From Rhexocercosporidium sp. MPI-PUGE-AT-0058 (Eukaryota > Ascomycota > Leotiomycetes > Helotiales): 64,000 bases of DNA. The stretch is taken from the NCBI GenBank assembly GCA_020746875.1, contig JAGTJL010000047.1, positions 19,899 to 83,898 on the forward strand, read 5' to 3'. This document shows positions 11,059 through 24,528 of this stretch, piece after piece. The position numbers were made by a program, and so were the translations under genes. Each line of letters begins with the position of its first letter. Positions within the stretch are counted from its first letter, which is position 1. The notes under the pieces were generated by a model. That model saw nothing but the letters and a program-made list of their open reading frames with translations. It had not been told where the DNA came from and ran no database searches.

Positions 11059-14000
11059 CGCCCTCTTAATAAGTGACGTAATAGCTTTATAAGCTTATAT
11101 ACAAGCTAGCTTTAAAGCAGAGCTTGTATTTATAAGAATAGGCTTAATACATAAAATAACTCTTTGCGGAAAGTAAGCCAGTTATAAAGAAAGAGAAATA
11201 TAAATTATAATCTTATTTCCTTTACTTTAGCCTTATTTGGCTAGTCTTAAAAGCCTTATGAATTTAATGAATTTAAGCTTATTTAATAGCTTTATAAAGC
11301 CGTCGGCTTTTTATTTAGACTCTTTTATATAAATTAGGTCTATTTCGCTTTAATTTATAAGGTCGCGGACGTAGTAGTATTTAACGGCAATATACTTAGT
11401 CCTCTCGTGGAATTAAGAGTTATTAGCTAATAAAAGAGCGCCGTTATTATCCGTATAAACAGGGAATCGTTCTTGTCGCGCCCTAGCGCAGTCTACTGGT
11501 CATGTGTATGCTCTCGTAAGCACTCACGTGTATATATACTCGGGTCACAGTCCTCTCTTGCAGAGGGTAACGCTCACTTCAATATATCTTTTTGAACCCT
11601 TGCTCTCCACGTTGATCGTAGAGCTCTTGAACCACTAAAAGCCTGCTCCACTTCTGTACGACAGTTCTTATATGTAATAGCCTAATTCGGTTAAAAGCTG
11701 ATTTATATAAACAGCCTTTTTAAAAGCCGAATTAATAGCCATATATTCGGCCTCAGTTGTGCTTTAAATTATAATACTTTAAAACTTACTTTTCCAGCTA
11801 AATAAGCAACTCGCTAAATAAAAGCTCAAGCCGCTAGTCGATTTAGCCGTACTAATATCTCCGGCGTAATCGGCGTCGTAATAGTCGCTTATATATCGAC
11901 TAGAGCTTTTTTCGTAGATTAGCCTTAGCTTTTTTAATCCTTTTAAATATTTAAGCACGTTTTTAAAGGCAATTAAGTGATCGGCGCTAAGGTTACTAGC
12001 GAATCGAGCGAGCTTTATAACCGAATAGCAAATATCGGGTCTAATAGCTAGCGTAAGAAATAAGAGGCAGCTTATAATTTACTGATATTAATTTATTTCC
12101 TTTTTATTAGCTTAATTAAAATTAAGCTTTAGCTTAACCTTTAAATTTATTAATATATCTCTAAGCTTACAGTCGGTTATATTAAACCGCGTTAGCACTT
12201 TCTTAATATAGCTCTTTTAGCTTAGCTTTATATAACCTTTATTTAGGTTATAGTCGATATTTATACTTAAGTAGTCTTTTATTAGCCTTAAATCCTTTAA
12301 TTTAAAGAGCGTTTTAAGCTCTTCAATAAAGGATTTGATATTATTAACGCTTAAGCCAATTATCGCTAAGTCGTCTACGTAAATAAAGACTATAAGCTGT
12401 TGCTCCTTATTAATTAAGATATAATTCTCGGTAATTAAGGCTTAAAAACCGAGTTTTTAAACTAGGACTTCCTTTAGCGTAATAAACTAGAGCTTAACTG
12501 ATTGTTTTAGCCTGTATAAAGCTTTATTAAATAAGAGTAATTTACTAGCGTATTTATAGGCATTTATGCTTTCGGGAGGCATTATATACAGAGTATTTAC
12601 GTTAATATTACTTTATATAAAAGCCGATATTATATCGACTTTTTATATAAGCCAACCGTAAAAGACCGCTAAGGCGAATATAAGTCGCCAAGCTATTTGT
12701 TTTATTACGCTAGCAAAAGTATCTACGTAATTAAAGCCATAGAATTACTCGAACCCTTTAGCGACGAATCTAGCTTTAAATTCGAAGTAATTAAGTGATT
12801 CTTTAATTTTATATACTTACTTCGTTTTTAAAAGCTTATAAGCCTTACTAGCGTCTTTTGGCACTATTTCCCAAGTCTCGTGACTTTCTAGGGAATTAGC
12901 TTCATTTTCCATAGCTTTTAGCTAATAATCCTTATATAGAGAGGCTATAGCCTCTTTAAGGCTTTTAAGCTCGTAAATTTGAAAGCTTTTAGTTCGTTTA
13001 ATAACGACTTTATTAACCTCTAGCTCTTCGGGCAGCTTTATTAGCCCTTGATCGAAGTCTTCGTCGATTTAGAGCTTATTAGAGCTATAGAAGCTAATCT
13101 CTTAGCGTCTTTATAGACAGAAAAAGCTTCTTTTTCCTCTTCGATTAACCAGTTATTTAGCTGGCGAATAGCCGTCTTAAAGCTTAAGTGTATTACTGGC
13201 TGATTTTCCGAAGAGTTAGAGTCTTTAGCGCTAGTATTAGCGTTTTTAGTTACGACGTTAAGCTCCCAGCTCGAATAATCCTTTCTAGGCCTTTTAATAA
13301 GCGCTTTAGGCATTTCCGGGCTAGCCGCATTAGGCCTCTTATTAGCTTTTAGCGTTTGAGGGAGCTCTTATACGAATAAGTCGGATTCGCCTTCAAAATC
13401 CGTTTTCTCGCCCTCTGATTGGTCGATAGGCGACTTTTCGCTTATATTGCCTTTATTAGGCATTTCGTCGTTAATACCACTTATTAGCTTAGTAATATCG
13501 TCGCTAGCGCCTTCAAACTCTTTAAGTGTTTCGATTATATAGTCGAATTCGGTTTCTTCCGTCATATCGTCCGTAAAGAATTAAATCTTCTTTAATTAGG
13601 ACGTTTTTAGAGCTTATAACGGCTCTTTTACTCGGCAAATAAATTAAGTAATTATTAGAAGACTCAAAACCAATAAGAATACCCTTATCGGATTTATCGG
13701 CTAGCTTATAAGCTCTTTTATTCTTAAGTACGTAAGTTAAAGAACTTAATATGCGAATATAATTGATTATTAGTAATTTACTATATAAAGCTTTAAAAGG
13801 AATCTTCTTTATAACGGAATTATATAACCGATTCTTAATATAAGCTATTCCTTATAATAAGTAAGGCTATAAAAACAAGGGTAATCTCTTAGCTTTATAA
13901 ACGCTAATTAGCCGTTCTATTAAGTATTTATTTAACCTTTCGATTATCTTGTTTTAAGAAAGGGAATAAGAGTTAATATATTTATATATATACCCTTTTT

Positions 14001-16807
14001 ACTTGTAATAATACGTCTATTTATTAAACTTGAATTCCCCGGCGTTATTAAGCTTAAAAGCTTTAATATTCGCTATGAATTTGTATTTGACGCTATTTTA
14101 ATTATTAATCATATTATAAAAGTCGATTAAAACGTTATAAGCGTCGGCTTTGAGTTTTAAAGCGTATAGCTATATAGCTCTTAATCCTCTATATGTAATA
14201 ATGAGGAAATAGCGCTCTCCTTTAAGTCCTTTGACTTTAAAAGGCCCCGCGATATTAATATCGAATATAATTAAAGGTAACGCGTTTAACATAGGCTTTT
14301 TACTGCCGATCACGTGCATTTTACCGCTATTACAAGCGTCACAATCGGCTAGCCTGTCTTTTTATTAGATTTTCTTTAATTTATAGCTTTTCTCAATCGT
14401 TTTAAGAATCGACTCTTTATTTATATGCACTAGCCTCTTATAATAAAGGTCTACGGCGAATTTAAATCTACTTAATATATTACAAGTTCGAAAGCGTTAT
14501 TATCGACTTCCGCTTGAACGTAATAGGCGTTATAATCCTATTTAGCTTATAATTAGCCTTTTTTATACTTTAATAAAGCACCGTTCTCGGTAAAGTTAAT
14601 TAATCAGCCTTTCTTAATTATTTCCTTTAAGCTTAAAAAAGTTATATTTAGCCCCGGAATATAATTTACCTATTAAATAATTATTTTCATATTATTATTA
14701 TCCTTTATAAGAATATCTCCCGTGCTTAATATCAGTAATACGTCGCCGTTAGTAATTATAACCGATTTGCGAAAGATAAGTTAATAATTACGTAACTATC
14801 CCTTATTAAGCGTATAATACTCGCTAGCACTGGAGTCTAGAATTAGTCTGTAATTATAAACAGTTCTAAAAGCTTAATTTATAATATCTCCTTTTAATTA
14901 ATCAGAATCGGACTCGCTTAATTCCTCTATAATATTTATAAAAGTACTTATAAGTAAGAAAGGTTTAAGTTACACTTTAAGCTTTATATTTAACTTACCT
15001 TTTAATAAAAGTAAGTAGTTTATATATGCTTTTATAAGCTTTCTAGCCGTCACGTGCTTATTTAGCGGCGTAATAGTCTTAAATACGGCCATAATAGCCT
15101 TCGTAGATTCTGTTTTTAATTCGCCTTTTAATTCCTTAGCTTTTTTAGGCTTATTATTAAGTCTTTTATTCGGGTTTTCCGAATTATTAAGCCTTAGCTT
15201 AAGGTATAAGACCTAACACGTAGACGTTATATATTCTATAACTTTACACTTATTGCAGTGCTTCTTATTACCGCCTTTGCCGCCTTTAAACGCTTTATTA
15301 GCGTTAAGGTCGGCGTTAGCGCTTATACGAGCTTCTTCTGAAATTAAGTCGTTAATTAAACCGTCAATATTAATATTCTTAAGATCATTTAACATTTTCT
15401 CGTATTTATAAAACGAAAAGGCGTCAAAAGAGCTCGGTAAGCCTTTTAATATTAAGCTAGCAATTACGGGCTTAGGAATCTCGCAGTCTAACTGCTTTAG
15501 GTATATGGCGCTCGATTGGATTACGCTAGTATATTCGTTTATACTCTTATAAAAGCTATAATTGAAATCGACGATTTAATTTATATAACAGCCGACTAGC
15601 TCAAGCGTTAATTAGCCAAAAGTAAATTAAATAGCGTTTTATAGCTTTTTAGCCGTATCTTTATCTTTAAATCGCTCTTAATTTTCCAGCGATATAATCG
15701 ACTTTAGCGCCCTTAGCGCCTTCTAGTTTTGCGTCTTAAAATAATCTAACTTTTCGTAGTATTTTACGGCTAGCTCGTGAGAATAAGGGGCTAATACAGT
15801 TTTACTTCCTTCGGTACCTTTAGCGTAATATAAGGATTAGTCCGGAGGTAAAGCTTTGCCGGAAATATAAGGCATATAACTGTTAATTTCCAAGAATAAA
15901 CTAGCGGGATTTATCCACTTAATATAATTAGATTTTCTTATTAGCTTCTCTCCTTTAAAAGCAGTAGTAGCCATTTTTAAGCTTGTCTCGATTGAGTTTA
16001 GCTTTAATTCCTTTAAGCGATTTTATCACTTATAATGATTTATTAGACTATTTTAGTCTTAAACTTTATTTAAGTCTTTATAACCTCACTTTAAGGCTAC
16101 CCTCCTTAATTTAATATGCCCTGAATCGATATAAAATCGATATTTAAGGTAAAAAGTCTTATTAAGGACTTATATATTACTTTACCGAGGGTTTCGCTTA
16201 GCTAGTATTATAATAGGGTTCTCAGCGGGTCTGCTTAGGCTCTTATTATAACGCTAGCGCCATTATTAGCTTGGTTTTTCTCACAGGAATTAATAAGCTT
16301 AACTAGTTATAACCCTCTCCGAGAATGGCTTCTTATATAGTTAAAAAAGCCTAAAAACCCTCTGTAATTTGTGTTAAACTAATAACGATTTGGACAGCCA
16401 CTCCCTAATATAAGCTACGCTAGCACGCTACTTATAACTATTGCTAGCGCCGTAAAAGGTATAAGCGCCTAAGAATAAGAAGTTTATTATAAGACCTAGA
16501 ACCGCAATTTAAGTAGCTACGCACGCTTATAACGTTTAAGGACCGCTAAGTTATAATTTCCCTAAGGTTTAGTCTCAGGGTCAAAGGCCTCGGGTCCGTA
16601 ATACGTCCTAATCGAGTTAATAAGGGCTCAAAAGGGTCTAGCTTACTTCAGTCAAGAAAAGCTAATATAGCTTTATCGACAAGCGTTTAAACGGAAGTAG
16701 CCGAAGCAGTATTAGCCGAGAAAGCTTAGCTTAGTCGTCTCGATCGGGAAATGTGTGTCGGTAACTAATATTATTAGCCGCCTTAGCGAATTGCCGAATT
16801 GCTACTA
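11059..16807 (-). mobile_element. copia-1, Ty1/copia retrotransposon interior (gag-pol relic)
   Basis: A dead Ty1/copia element on the minus strand. In coding order: a gag start MATTAFKGEKL at 15974 followed by IKWINPASLFLEIN; a nucleic-acid-binding knuckle remnant CNKC...STC near 15215-15260; the integrase zinc-region end CDACNSGKMHV at 14314-14343; the reverse transcriptase box FIYVDDLAIIG, with YVDD at 12370-12381; and the RNase H box STTEAEYMAI at 11734-11763. The order integrase, reverse transcriptase, RNase H is diagnostic of copia rather than gypsy. Frames are broken by many RIP-type stops; surviving short frames at 13041-13313, 13368-13565 and 15213-15395 are pieces of it. A foreign solo LTR interrupts it at 11474-11663. 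Flanking LTRs are at 10750-11058 and from 16808. Confidence 0.88.
11469..11668. mobile_element. Young solo LTR with intact 5-bp target duplication
   Basis: A 190-bp insert (11474-11663) with ends TGTCGCGCC and TGTACGACA, flanked on both sides by GTTCT (11469-11473 and 11664-11668). It sits inside the RNase H end of copia-1 but has normal base composition and many intact CA dinucleotides, so it arrived after its host was mutated. A TATA-like TATATATACTC lies near 11530. Its ends resemble those of copia-2 (TGTCGTGCA...TGCACGA), so it may be a related family, but the middle differs. Confidence 0.85.
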
Positions 16808-17081
16808 TATGAGAATATGCGAGCTAATCAGAGTGAGGAAGCGCAGTAGGTGAGGACACGTGATCAAAGACAAAGTAGAATTGCTTGCTTGCTTAAAGAG
16901 CTAGAAGAGCTCTTCGGTAGTTATATACAAAATAATAGCTTCTCTAGAAGCTTTTACGAGCTACGTAATTGAATATAAGCGTAATTTCCCGGAATACGAA
17001 GGTAATTTCCGGGCCGCGTAAGCAGTGGAAACCCCTTCGGCTATTCTAGGGTAGAATCGGCACGAGTTACCGAAGTGAAAT
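16808..17081 (-). mobile_element. copia-1 LTR, copy C (split by copia-2)
   Basis: The block starts TATGAG (TGTGAG mutated) and follows the same sequence as copies A and B up to GAAGTGAAAT, where copia-2 is inserted. The missing end (CCAACA) continues at 24529 on the other side of copia-2. It serves as the 5' LTR of the copia-1 interior at 11059-16807. Confidence 0.85.
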
Positions 17082-17277
17082 TGTCGTGCAGGTTATAGTT
17101 AGTTGGCTAAGCGAGCCCAATCAAGACTACCAAAACCATAGCGCCAGTAAGCTCCCCTATTCAGGGAGCTTAAATGCGCCATATATAATAATACAACAAC
17201 AAATATATACGCAACTGCGCAGCCTTTAATTGACTTAATATTCGCTTTTATAAAGCCTCAAGGTATATTGCATAATA
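17077..17277 (+). mobile_element. copia-2 5' LTR with target duplication
   Basis: The 196-bp LTR runs from TGTCGTGCAGG at 17082 to GCATAATA at 17277. The 5 bases before it, GAAAT (17077-17081), are repeated after the 3' LTR at 24524-24528. It contains TAGTTGGCTAAGCGAGC and GCTCCCCTATTCAGGGAGC, the latter a short hairpin also present in the other LTR. Confidence 0.88.
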
Positions 17278-20200
17278 ATTATGAGCCCCGTGAGCTGTAA
17301 AAGCTTCCCAGTCGCATACACACGCCGACGTAGCTCTACAAAAGCATTTTACACCGCTATTTAAAAGCTATCGCAATTCTTTAAACTCGTCGACAACTCT
17401 CAAACTACCAAATATACTCGACGCTATATTATTAATATACTTTAAACAGACAATATCACTCTCAAAACTACTTACGGATTATACCTTAAAAGCACAAAAG
17501 AATTAAGCGATATAACACCTGCAATTAAATTTCTATACTACGTTTATAAATGCACTAAATATAATAAACCCTACAGCTCCTGCAACAGGCCATATTCCAG
17601 AACTCCGACTAAAGGCTCTAACGCTTAAGAGCACCGCTTAATAAGTAGCAAAGACACAATTAAACTAATATTATACTAATGTTATAGCTTAGAAAACAGC
17701 AAACCTACAGCCGTCTTTAACGCCTAAGTCGTCCGATAAAGATACTTTAATAAAAGGAACAAGTCCAAAAGAAGTTAATTTACTTCTTTACCCGATAATT
17801 GCAAAAATATAATAAATCTATATAATATAAGCTAAGGAATATCAGTACACGCTAGCTAAATAAACGAGCTAAAATAATAAATATATAACTTTATATAATT
17901 AGCTCTCCGAAACGGTAGACGATTCGCTTTTAAATTCTACGATTAAGGAACTGGCCGGCAAAAGCGAATTAAGCATACAATCGTTAATTAATATACTTTA
18001 ACGCGATATAATACCGTCAAAATCGTCGGTTCTTATTATTATAATTACAGAATATAAAAAGGTTTTAAAAGAAGTATATAAAAGAAAAGTCAATATTAAT
18101 TAATAAATAAAAGATTTCTTGAAAGCTTACAGGAATACTAAGGCGTACGATATACCTGACGTTAAAGGCATTATAACTCTAAAGAAGTAGCTACGTGCGG
18201 TAAGAGCTCATATACATCCAGATTAAGCAAATCTTATCCTTAGTATAATCATACGCGACGATTAACTTAAAAAAGAGTATAAGTTTACCTTTAATAATTA
18301 TATACAAATATTCTCCGACATAAATTAAGAGTATACTATATTTAAGAAGCTTAAGCGTCAAAGAGAAGGAGGCGGTCAATATTCAACCCTTAAAAGAATT
18401 AATATTAATGCGTCAAATACAAGCTCTAACAGATCTCGCTCTCGAAGCTAAGGTAATTTATGCCTATACGATATAAATAATAAGTATTTCTTTAAGCCGC
18501 TTAAGTATTAAAGACTACGTTATACAGTTGACGGAACGACTTTTAAAAGTATAAAACATATACTAAATACTAATAAAGTATTAATAACCCGCAAAAAGTT
18601 AAAAATTATAAATTTTAAAGAGCTTAAAATAATTATAATTAAAGAAGAATAAAAGTATATAACAGTCGCTAAAATCATTAAAGCCAACTATAATAACAAC
18701 TTTAAACCTACTACAAATACCAAATCAACTAATGCCGTTATACTTATAAGTAATAAAAGTAAAGGCAAAGCTTCATAAAATAGTTTAAATATTAATATAA
18801 TTATAATCGACCCAAAGCTCCTCGACGACATACTCTGCGATAGTATTTTAAATCTTAGTATTTATACTACTATAAAGTTCTAACGCCACCTTCTGTTAAA
18901 CAGCACGCTTATTAATAATTACGATGCTATTTACTTAATTAATAGTATTAATAAACTCGTCCTCGACAGTTTCAAACGTATTATAAGAAATATAATTAAT
19001 ACTAATACTTCAAGTTTAATAATTATTAGTAAAAATATACGTATCTTCGAAAACGTTTTATATAATCTTAAAGGATTACATATTCGAAATCTAATATTAA
19101 GCAACGTGGCTATTATGAAAGGATTTAACGTTAATATTATTTCTGAGAGCTTCTTCGCACAGTCGAGGGTGTAATATAATAATATTAATACGACTTTACG
19201 AGTAAGCAGTGCTGAAAATAGTTATATAATAAGAAACTTATAGCGCAGGTAAAACTTTATAATATTTAAATACAAGCTTATTAACAACTGCTCGCGCTTT
19301 CTATAATTATATGCCTTCATAAAAGCTCGTAAATCTCTTATTATAATAATATACTTAATAATTAATAAACGATTACATCCTTTTAAGAAGTATACTTTTC
19401 AATTAATATACAGTTTCCTACGACCCCGGAGCGATATAGTATAGATATAATACTTACGCGCCGGTTACTTTAGTAAAATAGCTTTAAAAGCTTTAATAAA
19501 GCATATACGCAATATTCAAATCGATAGAATTACGCGTATAAAATGCGAAAGTTATATTATAATATACTTAAATTAATAATTATCGCGTAAAGAATTAAAT
19601 AACAAGTCCCCGAGACTTTTCTTCAGAATCGCATAGGACCTGTTTGATTACCTTATAGGTTATAATAGGATATATTAATTATTATTAATTAAAGACGAAT
19701 ATAATAGAAAGCTTTTCGCATTTACGCTTATTAATAAATTCTAAGATTTTATTATAAGCGTGCTTAAAACGTTTAAGATATAGACTAAACGCTAATACGG
19801 TCTTATTATATATAAAATCAGGTCTGATAACGATACGTCGGTAATCAGTATAAAATACTGAATAAAGTATAATTAATAAGTATTAAACAGTAGTATAAAA
19901 TTAGAGCTTACTCTGGTTTATACGTATGAGCCGAATAAGAATATAAAAAGAGCTAGCGAAGAGCTTATTACCAAAGCTTTAAAAATAATAATAAGTGTTA
20001 ACTTATTATTTAAACTATAGCCGGAAGCTGTTTTAATAACTGCGTATTTTTATAATATATCGCTACTTATTAAAAAAGCTATATAATCGCTAAACGAAGT
20101 GCTAAAGATATAGTTTAAATAATATTTTCAATAGTACGACTTAAAGGTAATAAAAAGACTGCTAGTCGATTTAAGGCCTGATTAAAGTAATATCTTTACG

Positions 20201-23200
20201 TATAATGCTAAAGCTTACGCGATAATTAAAGACCGACAAGCTCTTCGTAATAAAAGAAGCTTTAAGGTCAACTTTAGAAGGCATGTTAAATACTTAATTA
20301 GCTACTACGCAATTAATATATATAAAATCTAAATACCTTAGCTAAAGTATATAATACGTACTTAAAACGTTATTTTTGATAAGGTATAATTCTATAATAA
20401 GCAGGTAGTAATCGGCCAATTATTGCTAATACTTAAATAAGTCGTTAATATACTTGTAAAGCCTAAAGCCGCTTAAGACGCCGAGTTAGTCATCGAATAC
20501 GTAAAAGACAAATATATATAAGCTAAAAATAATATTAAATTAGACGAGCTCTTATTTAATTTAATAAAAGTCGACGAAGTTTTTAAAGAAATAATTCTAT
20601 ACGCAACTACAAAGCTTACAATTCTGGAGGAGGCGGGACTGCTTGTTCCACGAGAGCACTAAAATAAGCTAGTTTTTTTAAATTCATAAGTTAATACGTT
20701 AAAAGATAATATAAAGCTTAATAATAACGATACAAATATTCTAATAATATCAAAAAGCTTAAGCATATTAAAATAGATTTAAAGTTAAATACGACGAAAC
20801 GAATATTTCGAGCTTAAAAAGAGTATTACAAATAAAAAATAATTACTTTAGATTAAAAGTACGTATAATTCAATATCTCAAGTTATAATTTAAAATAAAT
20901 TATAAGACAACCAGAGTCAATTATTACGCCAAATTAAAGCAACTAATATAAGCTTAGGAAATGCTTTAAAACACGAAAATACCTCGTTAGAAGAAGATTA
21001 CGGCGAGCCTGAAAAAGATTAATAATTCTTTTTAGAAAATATATCGTCGGATATATTATTATAATATCTTTTAAAAAATAATATAACTCAAGAGACTCTC
21101 GACGAAATATTCTAAGTATTAAACTAAAGTCAACTGCGCTTTATTACTCGAGCTCAGCAGAGACGTTAAGTAAGAAAAGTAATATAATTAAATAAACGGT
21201 TTAAAAAAAAGCTAAGAATATATTTTTTTATGATAAAAGAATTCTTGAACGCCGAATTTATAAATTAAATAAATAAAAATCATACGTATATCGTATTTTT
21301 TATTACGATATTCTGAAATAATAAAATAACGCGTGAAAATAAAAAAGATTACGAAACTATATATATTATATTTGCAATTATAGTTAGTAGCGAATCGATT
21401 AGAGTACAGGTAATTATAAGTTTTAAATTAATATAATTATATTAAGTAAAGCTCCCACGAGCACCAAAATACTAAAAGGATTTAAAACAGTACTTATAAG
21501 AAGAATACTTTAAAGAGAACGCGCGTAAAAAAATAGAGAATCTCTAAGCTAAAAAGTGCTAGTATATCGTACTAAAAGCAGATGCGAAGATAACGCTTAT
21601 ATTATTAAAATAAGTATTTACTTATAAAATTAATTCAGCGGGATAGCTTATACGTACTAAATCGCGAGTCGTTGCTAAAGGTGATTTACAAGAAGATATT
21701 ATAATATTCTCTATATACGCTTTTACGCTAGCAGTAAAGTCTTTCCGCGTCGTAATAACTATAGTAATATAATTTAACTTAAAAATTAAATAATACGACG
21801 TCGTAAATGCGTTTATTAATACAGAACGAGACGAACGAAGTATATTTATTTATTATTATTTCTTTAACGGTTTTAAACAGCCCGGCATAATTATGAAGAT
21901 CGATAAAGCCTTATATGGCCTCCGCGATTTTTTAACTTTATAATATAGCGACTTCTTAATTATACTCAAAAGCCTTAATCTTGTATTACTTATAAAAGAG
22001 CTTTATATTTTTACGAACGATAAGCGAATAATATTTATGGCCTTTTACGTAGACGACATATAAATATTATATTATAACTCAAACCTCTTTATAATAACTA
22101 AAATCATTAATAACTTAAATAACGCTTACGAACTTATTATAATAAGAAATATAAAATGATTCTTAGGAGTGCAAATTGTACGTGATAAATATGCGAAGAC
22201 AGTTACGCTTGTTTATAATACGTATATAAAGAAAGTAATTTAAAAATTCAACTTAGCAGATAGCAATTACCCGAGCATTCTTTTACTATATTACGACTTA
22301 GCTAAGAATACCGCTAAAGTAATTATAAACTAAGTTAAAGAGTATTAAGAGAAAGTCGGTTTTATATTATATTTAGTTATTATATTTAAATTAAATATAG
22401 CTTTTATAGCTTTATAATTATCGCATTTCTTAACGAACCTGAGTTAAAAGCACTTATAAGCTGTAAATTAGATTATATGCTACTTTTTTAAAATACGCTT
22501 CTTAAGTATTATTTATAATTATTAAAAGAGCGAAACGCAGCTTATAATAGCTTCTAATGCTTTTTTTGCAAATGATTTAAAAATTAAGCGTTCTTTATAA
22601 AAGCTTATCATTATTTTATTCGGGGGTGCTATATTATAGATAATAATTAAATAAGATATAATTACTACTTCGATAACTGAAGCTAAGCTTTTAAGAGTAG
22701 AGCGAACTGTAAAGATAGTTATAGTATTGCAAAGGCTTTTTGCGGAGATGTATTTTAATATAAGGTACTTTTAAAATATCTTTTATAATAACTAATAAAC
22801 GATTAAGCTCATAATTAAAGAAAATTAACGTATATTAACTAAGCTTAAGCACGTTAATATTCAAAACATATGGCTACGCCAAGAGTATTAAAAAAGAAGT
22901 TTTAAAATTATATACTTATTTATAAATAAAATATACGCTAATAGCCTTATTAAAAACTTTCTACGATAGAAGTTTAAGACTTTTATCATATTGCTTAATC
23001 TGTAAGACGCTAAAGCGTCGGTAAAAAAGCTTAATTAAAGCTTATACCTTATTATAAATATACTTTCTTATTTTCTTTTATATTTTAAAGTACTTTTTAA
23101 GTTAATATAATCACGTAAAATATATTTCTTTTTAAATTATTAAAAAGTAAGAATTCTATTCCGGCCGAAGTTATAATTAAACTAACGCAAGTAAATACAA

Positions 23201-24327
23201 AAGGGCCTGTTCTTAAGCTGCTTATAAAGTAATAAATCATAATTCTGAAGAGGCACGTTCCCAAGCCGCTATTAAGTCGCGAACTAAATTATTAATAAAT
23301 CTACTAGCTTTACTAGCAACTCTTTAATACGGCGGCGGCGGGCGGCTATATTACCAGCAATAGCACCAGTACCAGCATTAACCCAAGCAAATAAGAAGAT
23401 TAAGCGGGGGGCGAGGGCAAGGACGACGGGGGCGGGGGCCGGGACGGAGGCGATAATAGTAATTAAATAATTAAAGTCAGATTCTTTAAAGTTATTTATA
23501 AAGATAAAATAAATATATCAGGCGCAGTAAGAGTATTATAGATTAAAGCTTAAAAGTTTCTTAATTATTATTTAAAGTTAGCTAATTTTAAAATACAAAA
23601 ATTAAAGCCAAACTTACGCGAGTGCGAGAGGCATTACGCTTTTTTTCCATAAAAGCGGCAAAAGTTACCGCGATAGCAGGCCTAATAGGATTAATATAAT
23701 TATAATTCTGGCTATAGTACCGAAAGCACCGAGCCGAATTAGCAGTATCTTAATAAATATTAATAAGAAAATCATCTTTTAAAGCAGCTTTAACGCATGC
23801 CGAGCAGGGGACTTTCTTATTAGCACTTGCCTTAGCACGCCGGCAAGCGGGAGTAATAAGGGCGGCAGGGGCGGCAGGAGAAGGCGCAGGAGAAGGAGTG
23901 CGAAGGCGACGGCGAAGGGGAAGGCGAGGAGCGGCGGCAGGCTATTATAATTAATTAATATGCTTTAATTCACTTAATCTCTCGATCTTTTAACTCAGAA
24001 AACGTCGAAAATTAAACTTAAAGATATAAAAGATAAAAAGAAATATACTTTTTTAGCTGCGCGAATAACAGCGAAGTTAGAAAGGCGGGAGGCATAAGCG
24101 GCTAATTTAGCGGCAGAGACACGATTTATTTTTGAATTTAATATACTTATAAAAAGAAGTTACGAGAAGGAAGCTATTTATATACTCTTGCTTATACGTT
24201 AAATATATTTGCTTTAATTATTAATTATCACTTTTCCTTATTATCTGTCGTTTTATTATTATCTATTATATTTATTATATACTTATTTACTTCGCTAAAA
24301 CTACGTATTATCTTTAGCGAGGGGGTG
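17278..24327 (+). mobile_element. copia-2, Ty1/copia retrotransposon interior (gag-pol relic)
   Basis: A second dead Ty1/copia element, plus strand, 7.4 kb with its LTRs. Reverse transcriptase is marked by KALYGLR at about 21905-21925 and FYVDDI, with YVDD at 22046-22057. RNase H follows with TTSITEAKLL near 22664-22690 and then KLKHVNIQNIWLRQEY near 22850-22890, the usual copia C-terminus. Gag and integrase lie upstream in badly mutated sequence. About 1.3 kb of extra DNA (23040-24327) separates RNase H from the 3' LTR, more than a copia element needs. The stops are of RIP type. Its two LTRs differ mostly by C/T and G/A changes. Confidence 0.87.
23315..23945. other. Two GC-rich, purine-biased islands inside copia-2
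   Basis: Within the otherwise AT-rich 3' region of copia-2 lie two islands, about 23315-23460 and 23825-23945. On the plus strand they are runs of G and A such as GGCGGCGGCGGGCGGC and GGAGAAGGCGCAGGAGAAGG. Plus-strand translation is Gly/Asp/Arg-rich with stops; minus-strand translation is Pro/Leu/Ser-rich. No known domain was recognised. They lie in the extra segment between RNase H and the 3' LTR, where some LTR elements carry an accessory or antisense gene. Confidence 0.5.
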
Positions 24328-24528
24328 TATCGTGTAAGTTATAATTAATTAGCTAAGCGAGCCTAATCAAGACTACTAAAACCATAACGCTAATAAGCTC
24401 CCTTATTCAAGGAGCTTAAATGCGCCATATGTAATAATATAACAACAAATATATACGCAACTGCGCAGCCTTCAATTGACTTAATATTCGCCTCTGTGGA
24501 GCCTCAAGGTATGTTGCACGATAGAAAT
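24328..24528 (+). mobile_element. copia-2 3' LTR with target duplication
   Basis: The LTR starts at TATCGTGTAAG (24328, a RIP form of TGTCGTGCAGG) just after a purine tract GCGAGGGGG and ends TGCACGATA at 24523. GAAAT follows at 24524-24528. It matches the 5' LTR over its length, and shares the rest of the interior hairpin GCTCCCTTATTCAAGGAGC in mutated form. Confidence 0.88.
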
